NCBI GenBank assembly: GCA_033297075.1 | Contig: MU858061.1 | Span: forward strand, 248,001 to 312,000 | From: Rhypophila decipiens | Taxonomy: Eukaryota > Ascomycota > Sordariomycetes > Sordariales > Naviculisporaceae | Reading direction: 5' to 3' | DNA: 64,000 bases | Shown: positions 35,730 to 46,093 of the stretch, in pieces | Numbering within the stretch: the first letter of the stretch is position 1 | How the letters are laid out: every line of letters begins with the position of its first letter | Notes under the pieces: model-generated | What the model saw: the letters and a program-made list of their open reading frames with translations, nothing else | Told to the model about the DNA's origin: nothing | The model's database searches: none | Program-made: the position numbers and the translations under genes

Positions 35730-38700
35730 ATGGCAGTCGTAGGTGCCACGCCCGCGTTAATCGCGGCGTTTACATTTGGCCTGCTCACCAACGCGGCGAC
35801 GGCGGCGCTATTCCTCTGCTACAGAAGCCATGGCTCGTCCATCTTCCGGGACGGCCCGAGGCTGGTCCTCATTATCTTTTTGCTGAGCTCCGCGCTGTGG
35901 GCTCAGGTCGATTTCATCTCGGTCCTGCTCGACGTCTCGAACTCGGTCGTGCCGTGCCAGATTAGTACCATCTTTGCGACTATTTTCGACCAGCTTGCTA
36001 GGTTCTCGATGGAGCAGTATCTGCTTTGGGCTATGAACTCGGGGGTCGCCAAGCTGGAGGCCAGTTCGTTGATTCCGCAATTGTTGATTCTGGCTCGGCT
36101 TGTGGCGGGCGGTGTGTTTGCTGGTTTTACGAGGGCGCAGACGGATACCTTTTGCGTGGCGGTTAGTTCGGTGCTGCCGGTTGCGATTGTGGTTATTGTG
36201 ATGGATGTGGTTATTCTGGGCCTGTTGGTTGTGAGGGCTTTCCAGACGGGTGTGGTTGGGGGTATGAAGAAGGGTGTTGATGCGAGCCGGAACAAGGGGA
36301 TTGTGTTTGTCATGCTGGGGTTTGCGATTTGGACGGCGAGCAGTGTTATGATGCTGCTTGGGATGAGGTCGATCGATGTTGCAGCCAGGACTGCTGCTCC
36401 TGCTGTTGGACTTACGCTCTTGATTGGTATGTTTGATCCTCCAAATGGATGGATTGGTGGGAGCGTTGTTAACAGGGTGTCTAGTTGCCGTTACTGCCAG
36501 CGTCGAGTCTCTCAGGGCTCCCCGAGTGTCTGGATCTCAGCCGCCAGAGGCGCCATCGCCGAGACGACTCGACATCAGCCGCGATATTTCGACTTCGGAC
36601 TCCGAGTACCCCCCCAGCCGATATGAAGACGTCAAGGACCTTGGCTTCCGATCGTCGACAACGTTTACCAACCCGAGACAAGCGCCCATGTTCAAAGACG
36701 AGACGGATCCTGGCGTCTTGCCGAGAATTGCTCGTCCTGTTACTGGTATTTCTGGCGTGGGTGGTCTTCCTGTTCAGGGGGAATTGTTCCCTCCGACACG
36801 GCCGGCGGCGACGGTTTCGGTGGTTTCTTCAGGTGCTGCCCTCGACAGAAAGCGTAGCATGTTTGGCAAGAGCGCGGGCGGGAACAAGCTGGTGATTGGG
36901 GCCCCTGTTTTGCAGAGCCGCGAGGGCCAAAACAACCCGCTCTCCAAGATGCCCTTGATGGATCTGCGACAGGCTGCTCAACAAGAAAAGGACAGGCGCG
37001 AAAAGGTGGCCGAGGCCAGCATGGCTGCCAGCCGATCCACGATGCGCATTTCTCAGGCTCCCGACTTGACTTTGGAAGAGGGACTCAAACGGGCTGTGAG
37101 TCTCAAGCGCAAGGAAGTGCAGTCGATGGTGTCGCAGGTGGAAAGGTTCCCTGCTAGTCTTCAGCCCGGAAGTGCTGGCATGACCACGTCAGCACAGCTC
37201 TCGCCAGCCGTCGACGACTCGATCAGAAGGAGGTCTCCTCGACAGCTGGAGGTCCCGATGGTTTTGGACGACAACATCGAAATTACCGCTACCAGTCTCC
37301 CCAGACCTGGATCTCTGCTTCCTGAACAAGCTGCTTATTCTTTTACTGCGGTCCCCACGCCGGCACCGCAGCCTGTACCAGTGCCAGTGCCAGTGACAGT
37401 GCCAGTGCCGACGGCAGCAGCAGTGGCTGCCAGACCCGCTCCCGACGCTGCAATTCGGCCTTCTCGCCGCCTTCCTTCTCCCAAGTCCCCTCCCCCGCCA
37501 GAGCCGACAAAAACTCCTCTCCAGAGACGGCCGACTTTTGGTCTGCCCTCGAATCCCAGATCTCGTGGTATGAGTGTTGACCAACACGCCAGCGCAGCTG
37601 CACAACAGACTGTATTGTTTGTTAACAAGATTGTGTACAACAATCCAGGAGAAGTCGAGGATATCATCAAGGGCGCGAGTGATCGGAACGCAAAGGCAGA
37701 TGCTACTACTCGGCTCTCGGTTGTCAACCGGCCCCGTCCGATTCCCAGAAAGGCTGCAGACCCCCAACCCAGCCCGTCTCCCAAGCACCGGCGCAGCAAG
37801 TCTGGTGGCTCCATGTTGAGCCGCAAGTCCATCCTAACGTCCATGGCTGGCAGTCCGACCGCGCTTCCACCTCTCCCTGATCTTCCCAAGAGCGCTGGAG
37901 GTGCACTTCGGCCGCAGCCAAACGACACCAAGAGCATGACCTTTGACGAGAAGATGACCATCTTCTTCCCGAGCCCCCCCAGCGCGAACGCGAACGCGGC
38001 CAAATCCAATCCCAAGCGCAGATCGTCCGTCCCCGAGCTACCTCGGATTCCCATCTCCTACATGGCCGGCAGCTCTCCTACCGAGACTGAGGGTGCCTTG
38101 TCCAGACGCACAACCATCAAGACTGAGAGCATTTTTGACGTGGACGAGATTACAGAGATGCCGGAGCCAGGTCGTCGCCGCGCCCCGAGTGTCGCTGACG
38201 AGGTCGGAGACTCGTGGCTCCCTGGTATTGCCCCCGAGTCCGAGATGCGGGCCAGCCAGCGGTCAGAGCGATCAAACACGGCTGGGAGAAGAGCCTCGTC
38301 TCCTGTTATCCCCATCCCTCCGATCCCGGGTAACCGCGACTCGGAGCTGACATTTGGTTCGAACGGCCCGGAAACTATGGATGACGGGACAACAGCCTGG
38401 GGTTCTATCCACTCGCCAGAGGTCGCAGTCCCGATTGTCATGGCTAGCCGAGTTGCTACTCAAGTCCAGAAGCCAATTCCCGCAGGCTTTGGAGCAGCCA
38501 AAAAGGTCGGGAACGTAAACAGGCAAACCATGGCCAGGAAACAGCAGCCCGAGATGCAGCAAGAACCCAAGACTCTGGTAGACGACAACATGTCCAAGCC
38601 TCAGCGCGCTTCTCAATGGCACTATCGTGTTGGAGACGAGTGCCCCAAGTTCTCGACAAAGATGGAAAGGACCAGGTCTCGCAAGATGCCACCTCCTACG

Positions 38701-41700
38701 CCTTTGCTGCTCAACGGCTCATCCGTCAAGAAGCCCATCTATGTCCAAGCCGAGCCATCGCCCATCGAGTCTCCGGGACAAGCACTCAATCAAATCCAGG
38801 AGCAGCTCAGGAAGCTCGAACAGCCGGTTGAGAACCAAGACAGCATGCAGCGGATAGCGCTTCTTGAGAACTTGGAGAAGGAAATGGGTCTGCAGGAAAA
38901 CCACTGGCACGAGATGAAGCACGACCTTGCACGGGATTCCTTGTCTAGCGTGCAAACCTCGTCCCCGGCTGTGCAGAACAAGTCGGTCGAGGTCGACGCC
39001 GCCAGCCTTCATGTGGCAGACCACTCGTCGGTCAAGACTAGCCTCGCCGAGCGGAGGGCTTCCCGCCGCGCCCTGGCGCGCATGAGCAGTTCGTCCCGCA
39101 GGACTTCGACCCAGAGCAACGACAATGCTCAGCTCAGCACCTGGCAGAAGCGCCTGACCGAGGCGCAGATGGAGTACATGGACACGGCGGCAAATATGTT
39201 CCGCGACGGTAGCTCCAACTACCTGACCACAGTCACGACCTCCATGACCATGGCTCAGCTGGGCAGCCCAACTCCCCCAGAGTCTGAGCAGTCAGATGAC
39301 GACGAGGTGGATATGATCCACGAGCCAAGACAAATCAGCGAGATTCTGAATCTTCACATGCAGACCGCTCCCGTGCCAATGCCCGTGGCCTCCCTGTGGA
39401 CCCCTGCTGGCGCCCCGGAGAAGCGGTCGGCTAGCGGACTCTGGAGCCCACCCGCCAAGTCTTCCCCGGAGCCCGAGGTCCAACTGCCGAGCTTGTCAGT
39501 CCGTCCAGCGCCAAGAAAGGAGCTGGCTCCTCTCGGGATCCACAGCACCCAGCTGTGGCGCAAGCCGCACGCGGCCGTCAAGCGACTGGCAGACGGAGGG
39601 CTCTGGAGACCGGTCTGGGCCTCTGCCGCTCCCCCCGTGGACCCATCCCTGCTCCCCTCCTCGGGCCAGGGCCAGGGGTCTTCCTCATCGTCTTCTCAAA
39701 AGGCACCCCGCCCGCTCACCCAACGGCCTCCCCGCCGCACCAAGCGCATGACTCTGCTCCCTGACATCCTTGAGAGCCCTAAGCCCTTGCCCGATAAGCG
39801 GGGGACCCTTGGTATCTTCCAGTTCCCCTGGGGTGAAAAGTCTGACACGGCCTCTGTTCAACCTACCACGTCAAGAATCATGGCCATGCCGGGAACTATG
39901 GCGTCGGGTGGCCCGTCGACTGCCCTCGAGGCGAGATCACGACAACTCGAGCCTGCCGAGTACTCGTCGTCTTTCTTTGACGACTACGATGATGACGAGG
40001 ACGAAGACATGGTAAAGGCCGTCAACAGCTCCGACGACGACGAGGACGACAGCGATGACGCCTTTGACGAGACCACCCTCTGGGAGATTGCTTCGCTCCT
40101 GAAAACAGACAATATCCCCTCCAAGAACAGCATGTTCCCGCCCATGTCGAGCTCCGTCATTGCTGACTACATGGACGAGCTGCCGTCTGACGACGACGAG
40201 TCATCATCCCGGGAGCAGTCCATCATGATTGGTCTCGCCGAGGAGTCGCGCGAGCACTTTTTCGACCAGTCTCCTCCCGTCGGCGGTGTGGAGAGCACCA
40301 CGCTCTGGGCCATGGAGGACGAGCAAGCTGCCAGGCCGCTCAAGTGTAAGGGCAACAAGGCGCCCGTGTCTGTTGGTCTGTGGCAACATCCCGAGGTTCG
40401 TCATGAGATGCCCAGCAGGGGCTTGTTTAGCCTCGACACAAACCGCTCTGTGTTCCGCACGACAACCCAGGAGCCAGCAGCCAAGAAGATGGAGCGCAAG
40501 CCACGGACCGAGGCGCTCAAGCCGCTGGAAGCTCTCACCTCGTTCGGCCTCTGGACCCGGGACAGTGTCCCCAAGAAGACGCAGCCCATCTGGACAGGCG
40601 GTGTCCGCACCCTCGTCCGCCCTCGTAAGGTCTCCTCGCCCAGGAAACCAAAGGTCAAGTCTGCAAAGATGCCAATCCCACGGAATACCACCGAGGCGCA
40701 GTGGCTCGCCGCCCTGAACGAGGCAATCCTGCTCAGCTACCCCGACAGCGAGGAAGCAGCCGCCATCGCATTTTCCTCAGCCTCCAACATCCGACGTTCA
40801 CGTCCTGTATTCGTCACGCCCGAATTCGACTCTGCCACACGCCATCCCGTTTTTGCGGCAAGCTCCCTGGTCACCAAGTCAGAGTGGTTCCACCCCGCTG
40901 CGACAGGATACACCTACGACAGTGCCATCGTCAATCCCGTGTTTTTTGGGTCTCTGGCGATAACCTGCCCGCTCGAGGCGGTTCATCCTGCCATGGCCTC
41001 GTACGCGGCCAAGAAGCTCAGACGACAAAGGTCGTCCAAGTCTTCCAGCTCGTCATCAAAGCGGAAGGAGGAGATTCGTGCGCAGATCAGAGCGCTGGAG
41101 GAGGAATCTGATGAGCCTGTTGTGCCCGAGACAACGGATATGCTCTTTGCCGCGGCAGATGTTCCCACCGTGATGACGGATCCTTTTATTCAGGCACAGA
41201 TTGAAGCACTCGAGCAGGAGAGACTATTTGTTGAGAGACTTGCGCAGGAGGAGTATATGCGGCGGACGTCGATGTATGCTGCTGCTGCTGCTGCTGTCCA
41301 AGAAGAGGTTCCGCCTATGCCGGCGGTTATTAACGCTGGTGTGGAGGACTTGCAGAGACGGCTGTCTAGGCAGGTGAGGCAATCTCTTGTTCTTGGGGGG
41401 GCTGAGAAGGCCAAGCAGCAGCTGCTGCAAGAGCAACAACCCGGTGGTATTGTCCATGTGAGGAGCGGGTCGAGTTCTAGCGAAGGGAGTGATGCTTCTA
41501 CTACTATGGGGTCGATGATGACTTTCTCAACTGGGACGACATCGTCGCACTCGTATTCGAATTCCCAGGCTTCGATCGTCTCGGTTACTTCCCCTGTCTC
41601 GCAATCTACCTCCTCTCAAAAGCGCAGCTACCACCACAATGACGCCGAGGTCGACCTCCCCGTCTTTTCTGGCTGCTCTCTCTGGACCCCTCCTCACAAG

Positions 41701-42078
41701 TCATCAGCAGCCCCATCATGGCAACAACAACTCCCCTCAATTTCCTCCCTCCCCCCTGTAATCCAAGCCCAAGGGGTAGAAGACGCCGCCGCTGTCCAGC
41801 GCCGCGAGCGCGGGAGGAAACAAATCCAACGTGTCAAGAGGAGGAACGAGATCCTCGCGCAAATCGCTGCCATCGAAGAGGGCCGACTTGATACCCCCCG
41901 AGAGGAGATGCTACGCCAGAAGATGTGGAGCATCTTGGATTTGACGTCCAGACAGGAGGTGCAGATGAAGAGCGAGAATAAGAATTGGCTGAGGGAGACT
42001 TGCTCGGTTGTTGGGCGGAGGGAAGCTCAGAAGGAGGAGACGAAGACTAGGGGTAGGGGGGTTGTGCTGAGGTATTGA
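35730..42078 (+). CDS. Seven-helix membrane protein with giant LW-motif cytoplasmic tail
   Basis: Function unknown. Exons 35730-36426 and 36485-42078 give 2096 aa. Residues 1-245 contain seven hydrophobic segments (for example ALIAAFTFGLLTNAATAALF, LVLIIFLLSSALWAQVDF, FCVAVSSVLPVAIVVIVMDV, GIVFVMLGFAIWTASSVMML, and the last split by the intron), a receptor-like topology. The remaining ~1850 residues are Pro/Ser-rich and mostly disordered. In the second half a short LW-x-P motif recurs about ten times (near 39391, 39437, 39550, 39598, 40075, 40299, 40375, 40546, 40590 and 41678), plus a PVF cluster near 40800-41000. Acidic Asp runs and two helical Arg/Glu segments (EEIRAQIRALEE; RNEILAQIAAIEEGR) occur. 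The ATG at 35730 directly precedes the first helix. I know of similar uncharacterised large proteins in Sordariomycetes, but no assigned role. Confidence 0.75.
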
Positions 42079-42560
42079 TTTTATCTAGGGTGTGCGAGCT
42101 GGAAATCATGTCGAAGGGGTTGAAAGGTATTTTATTTCATGTAAAAAAAAATAGTGGTTGGATTACGGATGGATGGATGGATACCCTGTGCTTTACTTGG
42201 TACCTACTTATGAGTTGTTGGTGTTGTTGTTTCTTCTTCTTTTCTTCGTTTTTTATTTCTCTTTTCGTTTCTTGTTCTCTCTCTCTCTCTTGCAATCTCA
42301 GTTACTTAGCCAGCCGCCATGCCCAGCGAGCGAGCCAGTTGCATGTTTTTGTGTATTTTTCTTATTTATATCAACCAACCAGTCAGTCAGTCAGCCAGCC
42401 ATCTTAGTTAGCACTTGATGAACAACTGAACCACACACGACCAAAAGATGACATGCACATCACCGAAAGGCGTGCTCGGCTCAGTGGTAGACAGATGGAT
42501 AGATCCGCCCAACAGCACTGAAGGTGCTGGGCGCACTCTGCCAGCCAGCCAGGCGGGGCA
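42079..42560. other. Intergenic 3' region
   Basis: Probably the 3' UTR of the seven-helix protein gene, then spacer. Simple repeats occur: GGAT units around 42168 and GTCA/GCCA units around 42378-42400. No gene seen. Confidence 0.4.
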
Positions 42561-42937
42561 AAAAAGAAGAGGATGACTGTTGGGACAGCCCATTTTGACT
42601 TATGGGACAGCGGGTACCTCCACAATTGATTTTCCAGGTAACTGCCCATGCCAACTCAATTTTTTCTACTGTAAATCGGCCCCTGAAATTACCATACACC
42701 CTTTTCCACTATATGACTCCTTTAAATTCCCTAGCGAAGAAGGCAAGTTGGTAACTAAGTAGTGCTAGAAAATAGTGTAGTAGTTGAAAAAGATGTGTAG
42801 TAATTATAGGGGTGGACTTTTCTAATAGGGGTTGACCTTGAAGATCTAAGGCGGATGTACCGAGGGTTAGGGTTATAGGTGGTAAAGCTGTCCCGTAAGT
42901 CAAAATGGGCTGTCCGAACAGTCATCCTCAAAAAGAA
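42561..42937. mobile_element. MITE (hAT-like, non-autonomous DNA transposon)
   Basis: Terminal inverted repeats of 43 bp, 42569-42611 and 42887-42929, match at 41 of 43 positions. The 361-bp element is flanked by identical 8-bp direct repeats AAAAAGAA (42561-42568 and 42930-42937), the target duplication expected of hAT-superfamily elements. The interior is AT-rich and has no open frame of note. Each repeat contains GGGACAGC twice (the right arm with one change), about 22 bp apart. The element lies 38 bp beyond the 3' end of the tRNA-Pro gene. The structure is clear; the hAT assignment rests on the duplication length, and the A-rich target makes it a little less certain. Confidence 0.85.
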
Positions 42938-42974
42938 ATCTTCCAGATATACATCTTTCTGATCATAAATAAAG

Positions 42975-43080
42975 GGGGCCACCCGGGGATTGAACCCGGG
43001 ACCTCTCGCAACTTGTTACACAAGCTTTTGGAACTCGGGTGTGACCCTAAGCGAGAATCATACCACTAGACCAGCGGCCC
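42975..43080 (-). tRNA. tRNA-Pro (AGG) with intron
   Basis: The acceptor stem GGGCCGC pairs with GTGGCCC (one G-U), followed by discriminator C. The anticodon stem CTCGC/GCGAG encloses loop TTAGGG-T, so the anticodon is AGG. A 34-nt intron (43044-43011) sits one base 3' of the anticodon, the standard position. The T-arm is CCGGG TTCAATC CCCGG. A run of T follows the 3' end as Pol III terminator. Mature length is 72 nt. Confidence 0.95.
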
Positions 43081-43603
43081 TTGTTGAACTTGTGGTGTTT
43101 GATGTGGGAATTGAGGCTTTTGTCCTGAGTCATGCCGGCGAGGGATCTACGTACTCGGTGCTGCTTCGTGGTGGATCACCGACACTCCTAGCCTACCTAT
43201 CTATTCTTCAATCTATCTATACATGGACGATGAGACACTCATCATGTTCAGCCTGGCAGCGTTATATACTAGTACCCTACCCGAGGTCAGCGGTTCGAAC
43301 AACCCGCTCGGGGGGCATTTCTATTTTTTATTATTGGCCAAATTTCCTTCTCTATATCAAGATGATATGTTGACGTGGTCACTATACTCTTGTTCCCACA
43401 CTTCAAGACAATATCGAGAGCATTGATGAAAGGGCAGGCAGGACGAATGATATCAACAACAACAACTAGCTATCGACTAGCTTCAACTCAACAATACGAA
43501 CATCATAGTATTCTTTCCGTTTCACGCAATCGCTGATTTACACTCTTGAGATGTACTGTAAAGACAAGAAGGTAAAATAAACAGGGTAAGAGCGTGAGAG
43601 AGC

Positions 43604-43695
43604 GAGAAAGAGAAAGAGAAAGAGAAAGAGAAAGAGAAAGAGAAAGAGAAAGAGAAAGAGAAAGAGAAAGAGAAAGAGAAAGAGAAAGAGAAAGA
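43604..43695. repeat. (GAGAAA)n microsatellite
   Basis: About 15 near-perfect copies of a 6-bp purine unit on the plus strand. The purine strand makes it a candidate for triplex or slipped structures. Confidence 0.9.
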
Positions 43696-43790
43696 AAAGA
43701 GGGTAGAGAGTGTTTGTAAGGAAGTGTGATTAAGGTGGTATCAGTAAGAGAGTACATATGGGAGAGAGTGTACGAGGGGGTATGTGCAAG

Positions 43791-44010
43791 AGAGAGTGTG
43801 TGAGAGAGTGTGTGAGAGAGTGTGTGAGAGAGTGTGTGAGAGAGTGTGTGAGAGAGTGTGTGAGAGAGTGTGTGAGAGAGTGTGTGAGAGAGTGTGTNNN
43901 NNNNNNNNNNNNNNNNNNNNNNNNNNNNNNNNNNNNNNNNNNNNNNNNNNNNNNNNNNNNNNNNNNNNNNNNNNNNNNNNNNNNNNNNNNNNNNNNTGAG
44001 AGAGTGTATA
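43791..44010. repeat. 12-bp tandem repeat interrupted by an assembly gap
   Basis: Eight copies of a 12-bp unit (AGAGAGTGTGTG) precede the gap and a decayed copy follows it. The unit length is a multiple of three, which creates spurious long frames on both strands. Confidence 0.9.
43898..43996. other. Assembly gap (99 N)
   Basis: Ninety-nine undetermined bases inside the 12-bp repeat array. The true array length is unknown. Confidence 0.99.
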
Positions 44011-44088
44011 AGAGAGAGTGAGAAAATAAGGCCATCTTGTAAGAGGACAAAAACAAAGGAAACAAGCAAAAATGACATCAAGGCATGA

Positions 44089-44162
44089 TGATCCGAGGCG
44101 GGCTCGATCCGCCGACCTTCAGTGTGTTAGACTGACGTGATAACCAACTACACCATCGGACC
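44089..44162 (-). tRNA. tRNA-Val (AAC)
   Basis: Acceptor GGTCCGA pairs with TCGGATC, discriminator A. The anticodon arm TCAGT-CTAACAC-ACTGA gives anticodon AAC. The T-arm is GGCGG ATCGAGC CCGCC and the D-arm carries GTGTAGTTGGTTATCA. No intron; 74 nt. Confidence 0.95.
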
Positions 44163-44395
44163 GTGTTATCCTTGATTGTGCTGTGAAGACTGTGGATGCT
44201 GTGAGGGCTTTTATGGCCGGTGGAGTCTGAGGCCGGTGGGTAATGGCTGCCATGTGCCCACCGTACTTTCATGTATTCTTGACTCTTGAGTATATATTCT
44301 TCTAAAAAATACTCTTTCAACTCCTGTATTCATAACCTATACAAACTCCATTTAAAGCTAATTCTCATCAGGCACACTTATAGAGAGACTGTTCC

Positions 44396-46093
44396 TTATA
44401 TGTAGAGTATGTGGTTGAAGTTAACCTGAGGACCAGCACGAGGCCCTGTGATCCCATTCGTCTGAATCTGGTTCCAAGCCTGTCCGCTGACCACCAGCTT
44501 GCGAGTTACTAGTTCCTTCATCACCGCCAAACAACCCCCAGTCTTGAATCCATCGACATACTCCACGCTGACTTTTAGCTGTCGAGTTTGCATCGCAGCT
44601 ACCTCCTCCCAGATTGCCAAAATCTCCTCGGAAGGTGTAAAGTGCCACGAGGACTTGAACTCTAGGAGGGCAAGACTCGACCGCCAGGTCGGCATGGTGT
44701 TGCGATTCTCTTCTCGTATCTTTGGGGGCGGCGGAGGCGCGGATAACGTATATCGAAAGATGAATCCATATCCTTCCCAATGTCTGGGGTATGGGAAATA
44801 AGGGTCCGTATTTGATGGATTTGCCCCGTTCCAGATCTCCAAAGTCCTGAGCTTCGGTAGGCTTCTCTTGGCGAGCTGTCCTGCTTTGAGGATTAATCCA
44901 TTGATTTGGGCGGCGGCGGCGTCAGCTTCCTCCTCCTTCGAGGAGGGGGCCAGGAGTGTGCATTTCAGCGTCAACGTTTCGAGCCGCTCCCAGTTCGGAT
45001 GGTCCACAGGAGCATCACGAAGCCTGGTGGCAGCATCTTCGTGACAAAGCCTGGCGGCAGCAAGTCTCTGAGGTCTCCGGGTGTCCGACCTGAAGAGACG
45101 GGAGGAAAGAACGCCCTTCTCCCATTCTTGGTGGGTAATGATTTGTAATGCAATGTCCAAAAGGGTGCTTGCGTCTGTCATGAGGCAAATTGAAAGATGC
45201 TTCAGCTGGGTATTGTCTCGCCTCGCGAGGGCCATGGAAATCCAGCGGTAGAACTCCGCGCACCCGAATCTTGAAAGGGCGGAGTCTTCACCAAAACGAG
45301 CGAAAAGGCGCTCATCCGAGAATAACGAGATGGACTTGACCGTTGACGACAGTCTTTGGAAGAACGCCAGTCCAGTCTCAGGAGGAGGGGCTCCAACCCA
45401 GTTCTCCATCTCTCTTCCGATAGAACGATTAATAAAAGGGGGGTCGAAATCGCGTCTCGAGGTTTCCCAGCGGAAGGATTCGAGTCTGGGGCTTGCGGCG
45501 AATAAGTACCGAAACTGGCGGCCATGCATTATTGGTGGTTCCCGTTGAGGTAGGATCAAGCTTGTGACGACTGGGGCCATGGGCAAACGGCCCCATCCCC
45601 CTTCTGCGGGGGCGTCTTGCCCTGGGAGGCCGTGTAATGACTGCCAATATGAGACACAGAGCTCAAGAGTGAGTCCCGGATGTGTAGATGACTGCCATTT
45701 CTGGAGGCACAGGAAGAGACACTCCATAGCCTTACTCAAAGAGACGGGCCTGGTCAACCTCAGAGCCCCACTCGAGTCGCTGAATGGCCATTTCCCATAG
45801 TCGTCCACAGAGATGGAGATGTGCCGTACAAGCGGTTCTCTGTGCGTCCCGGTAACAGCCGAGGACAGTGACTTGAAGTCGTTCGAGTCAAGCCTCAAGG
45901 CAAGGCGGGAGAATGTGACAGTCTCAAAGTAGTATTGCCATTCACGACTGACAGTCGCGAGGGTGGCAAGAGATGGCTCTGCCCTTTGGTTCTTCGGCAG
46001 TGACTTCAGTCCGCAGAATTCTGGCTTCGAGTCTGCAACATGCTCCCATATCATCAACCGGATCTCGGCGGGTAGCTCGTCCCAGTGCGCCAT
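44396..46093 (-). CDS. F-box domain protein, DUF6546-like
   Basis: Single exon, 565 aa from ATG 46093. The N-terminus is a clear F-box (WDELPAEIRLMIWEHV, then LATLATVSREWQYYFETVTF), suggesting an SCF ubiquitin-ligase receptor. The body is leucine-rich without regular repeats and carries segments (VVTSLILPQREPP, FRYLFAASPRLESFRWE, STVKSISLFSDERLF, KLRTLEIWNG) typical of the large lineage-expanded fungal F-box families with a DUF6546-type C-terminus. Such genes are often accessory and variable between strains, which fits its place beside the tRNA, MITE and repeat strip. Target unknown. Confidence 0.8.
   Translation of the reverse strand: MAHWDELPAEIRLMIWEHVADSKPEFCGLKSLPKNQRAEPSLATLATVSREWQYYFETVTFSRLALRLDSNDFKSLSSAVTGTHREPLVRHISISVDDYGKWPFSDSSGALRLTRPVSLSKAMECLFLCLQKWQSSTHPGLTLELCVSYWQSLHGLPGQDAPAEGGWGRLPMAPVVTSLILPQREPPIMHGRQFRYLFAASPRLESFRWETSRRDFDPPFINRSIGREMENWVGAPPPETGLAFFQRLSSTVKSISLFSDERLFARFGEDSALSRFGCAEFYRWISMALARRDNTQLKHLSICLMTDASTLLDIALQIITHQEWEKGVLSSRLFRSDTRRPQRLAAARLCHEDAATRLRDAPVDHPNWERLETLTLKCTLLAPSSKEEEADAAAAQINGLILKAGQLAKRSLPKLRTLEIWNGANPSNTDPYFPYPRHWEGYGFIFRYTLSAPPPPPKIREENRNTMPTWRSSLALLEFKSSWHFTPSEEILAIWEEVAAMQTRQLKVSVEYVDGFKTGGCLAVMKELVTRKLVVSGQAWNQIQTNGITGPRAGPQVNFNHILYI

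Larger units (their letters stand above)
43081..44088. other. tRNA-flanked repeat-rich strip
   Basis: Contains a tRNA-like relic (about 43285-43323), two microsatellites and the assembly gap, all described separately. No protein gene recognised; the long frames here are products of repeat units of 6 and 12 bp. Confidence 0.5.

Noticed and set aside
42860..42880. Telomere-like GGGTTAGGG inside the MITE
   Set aside because: Only about one and a half units; expected by chance and not a telomeric array.
43503..44088. Long frames on both strands across the N gap
   Set aside because: Created by 6-bp and 12-bp tandem repeats and by undetermined bases, not by coding selection.
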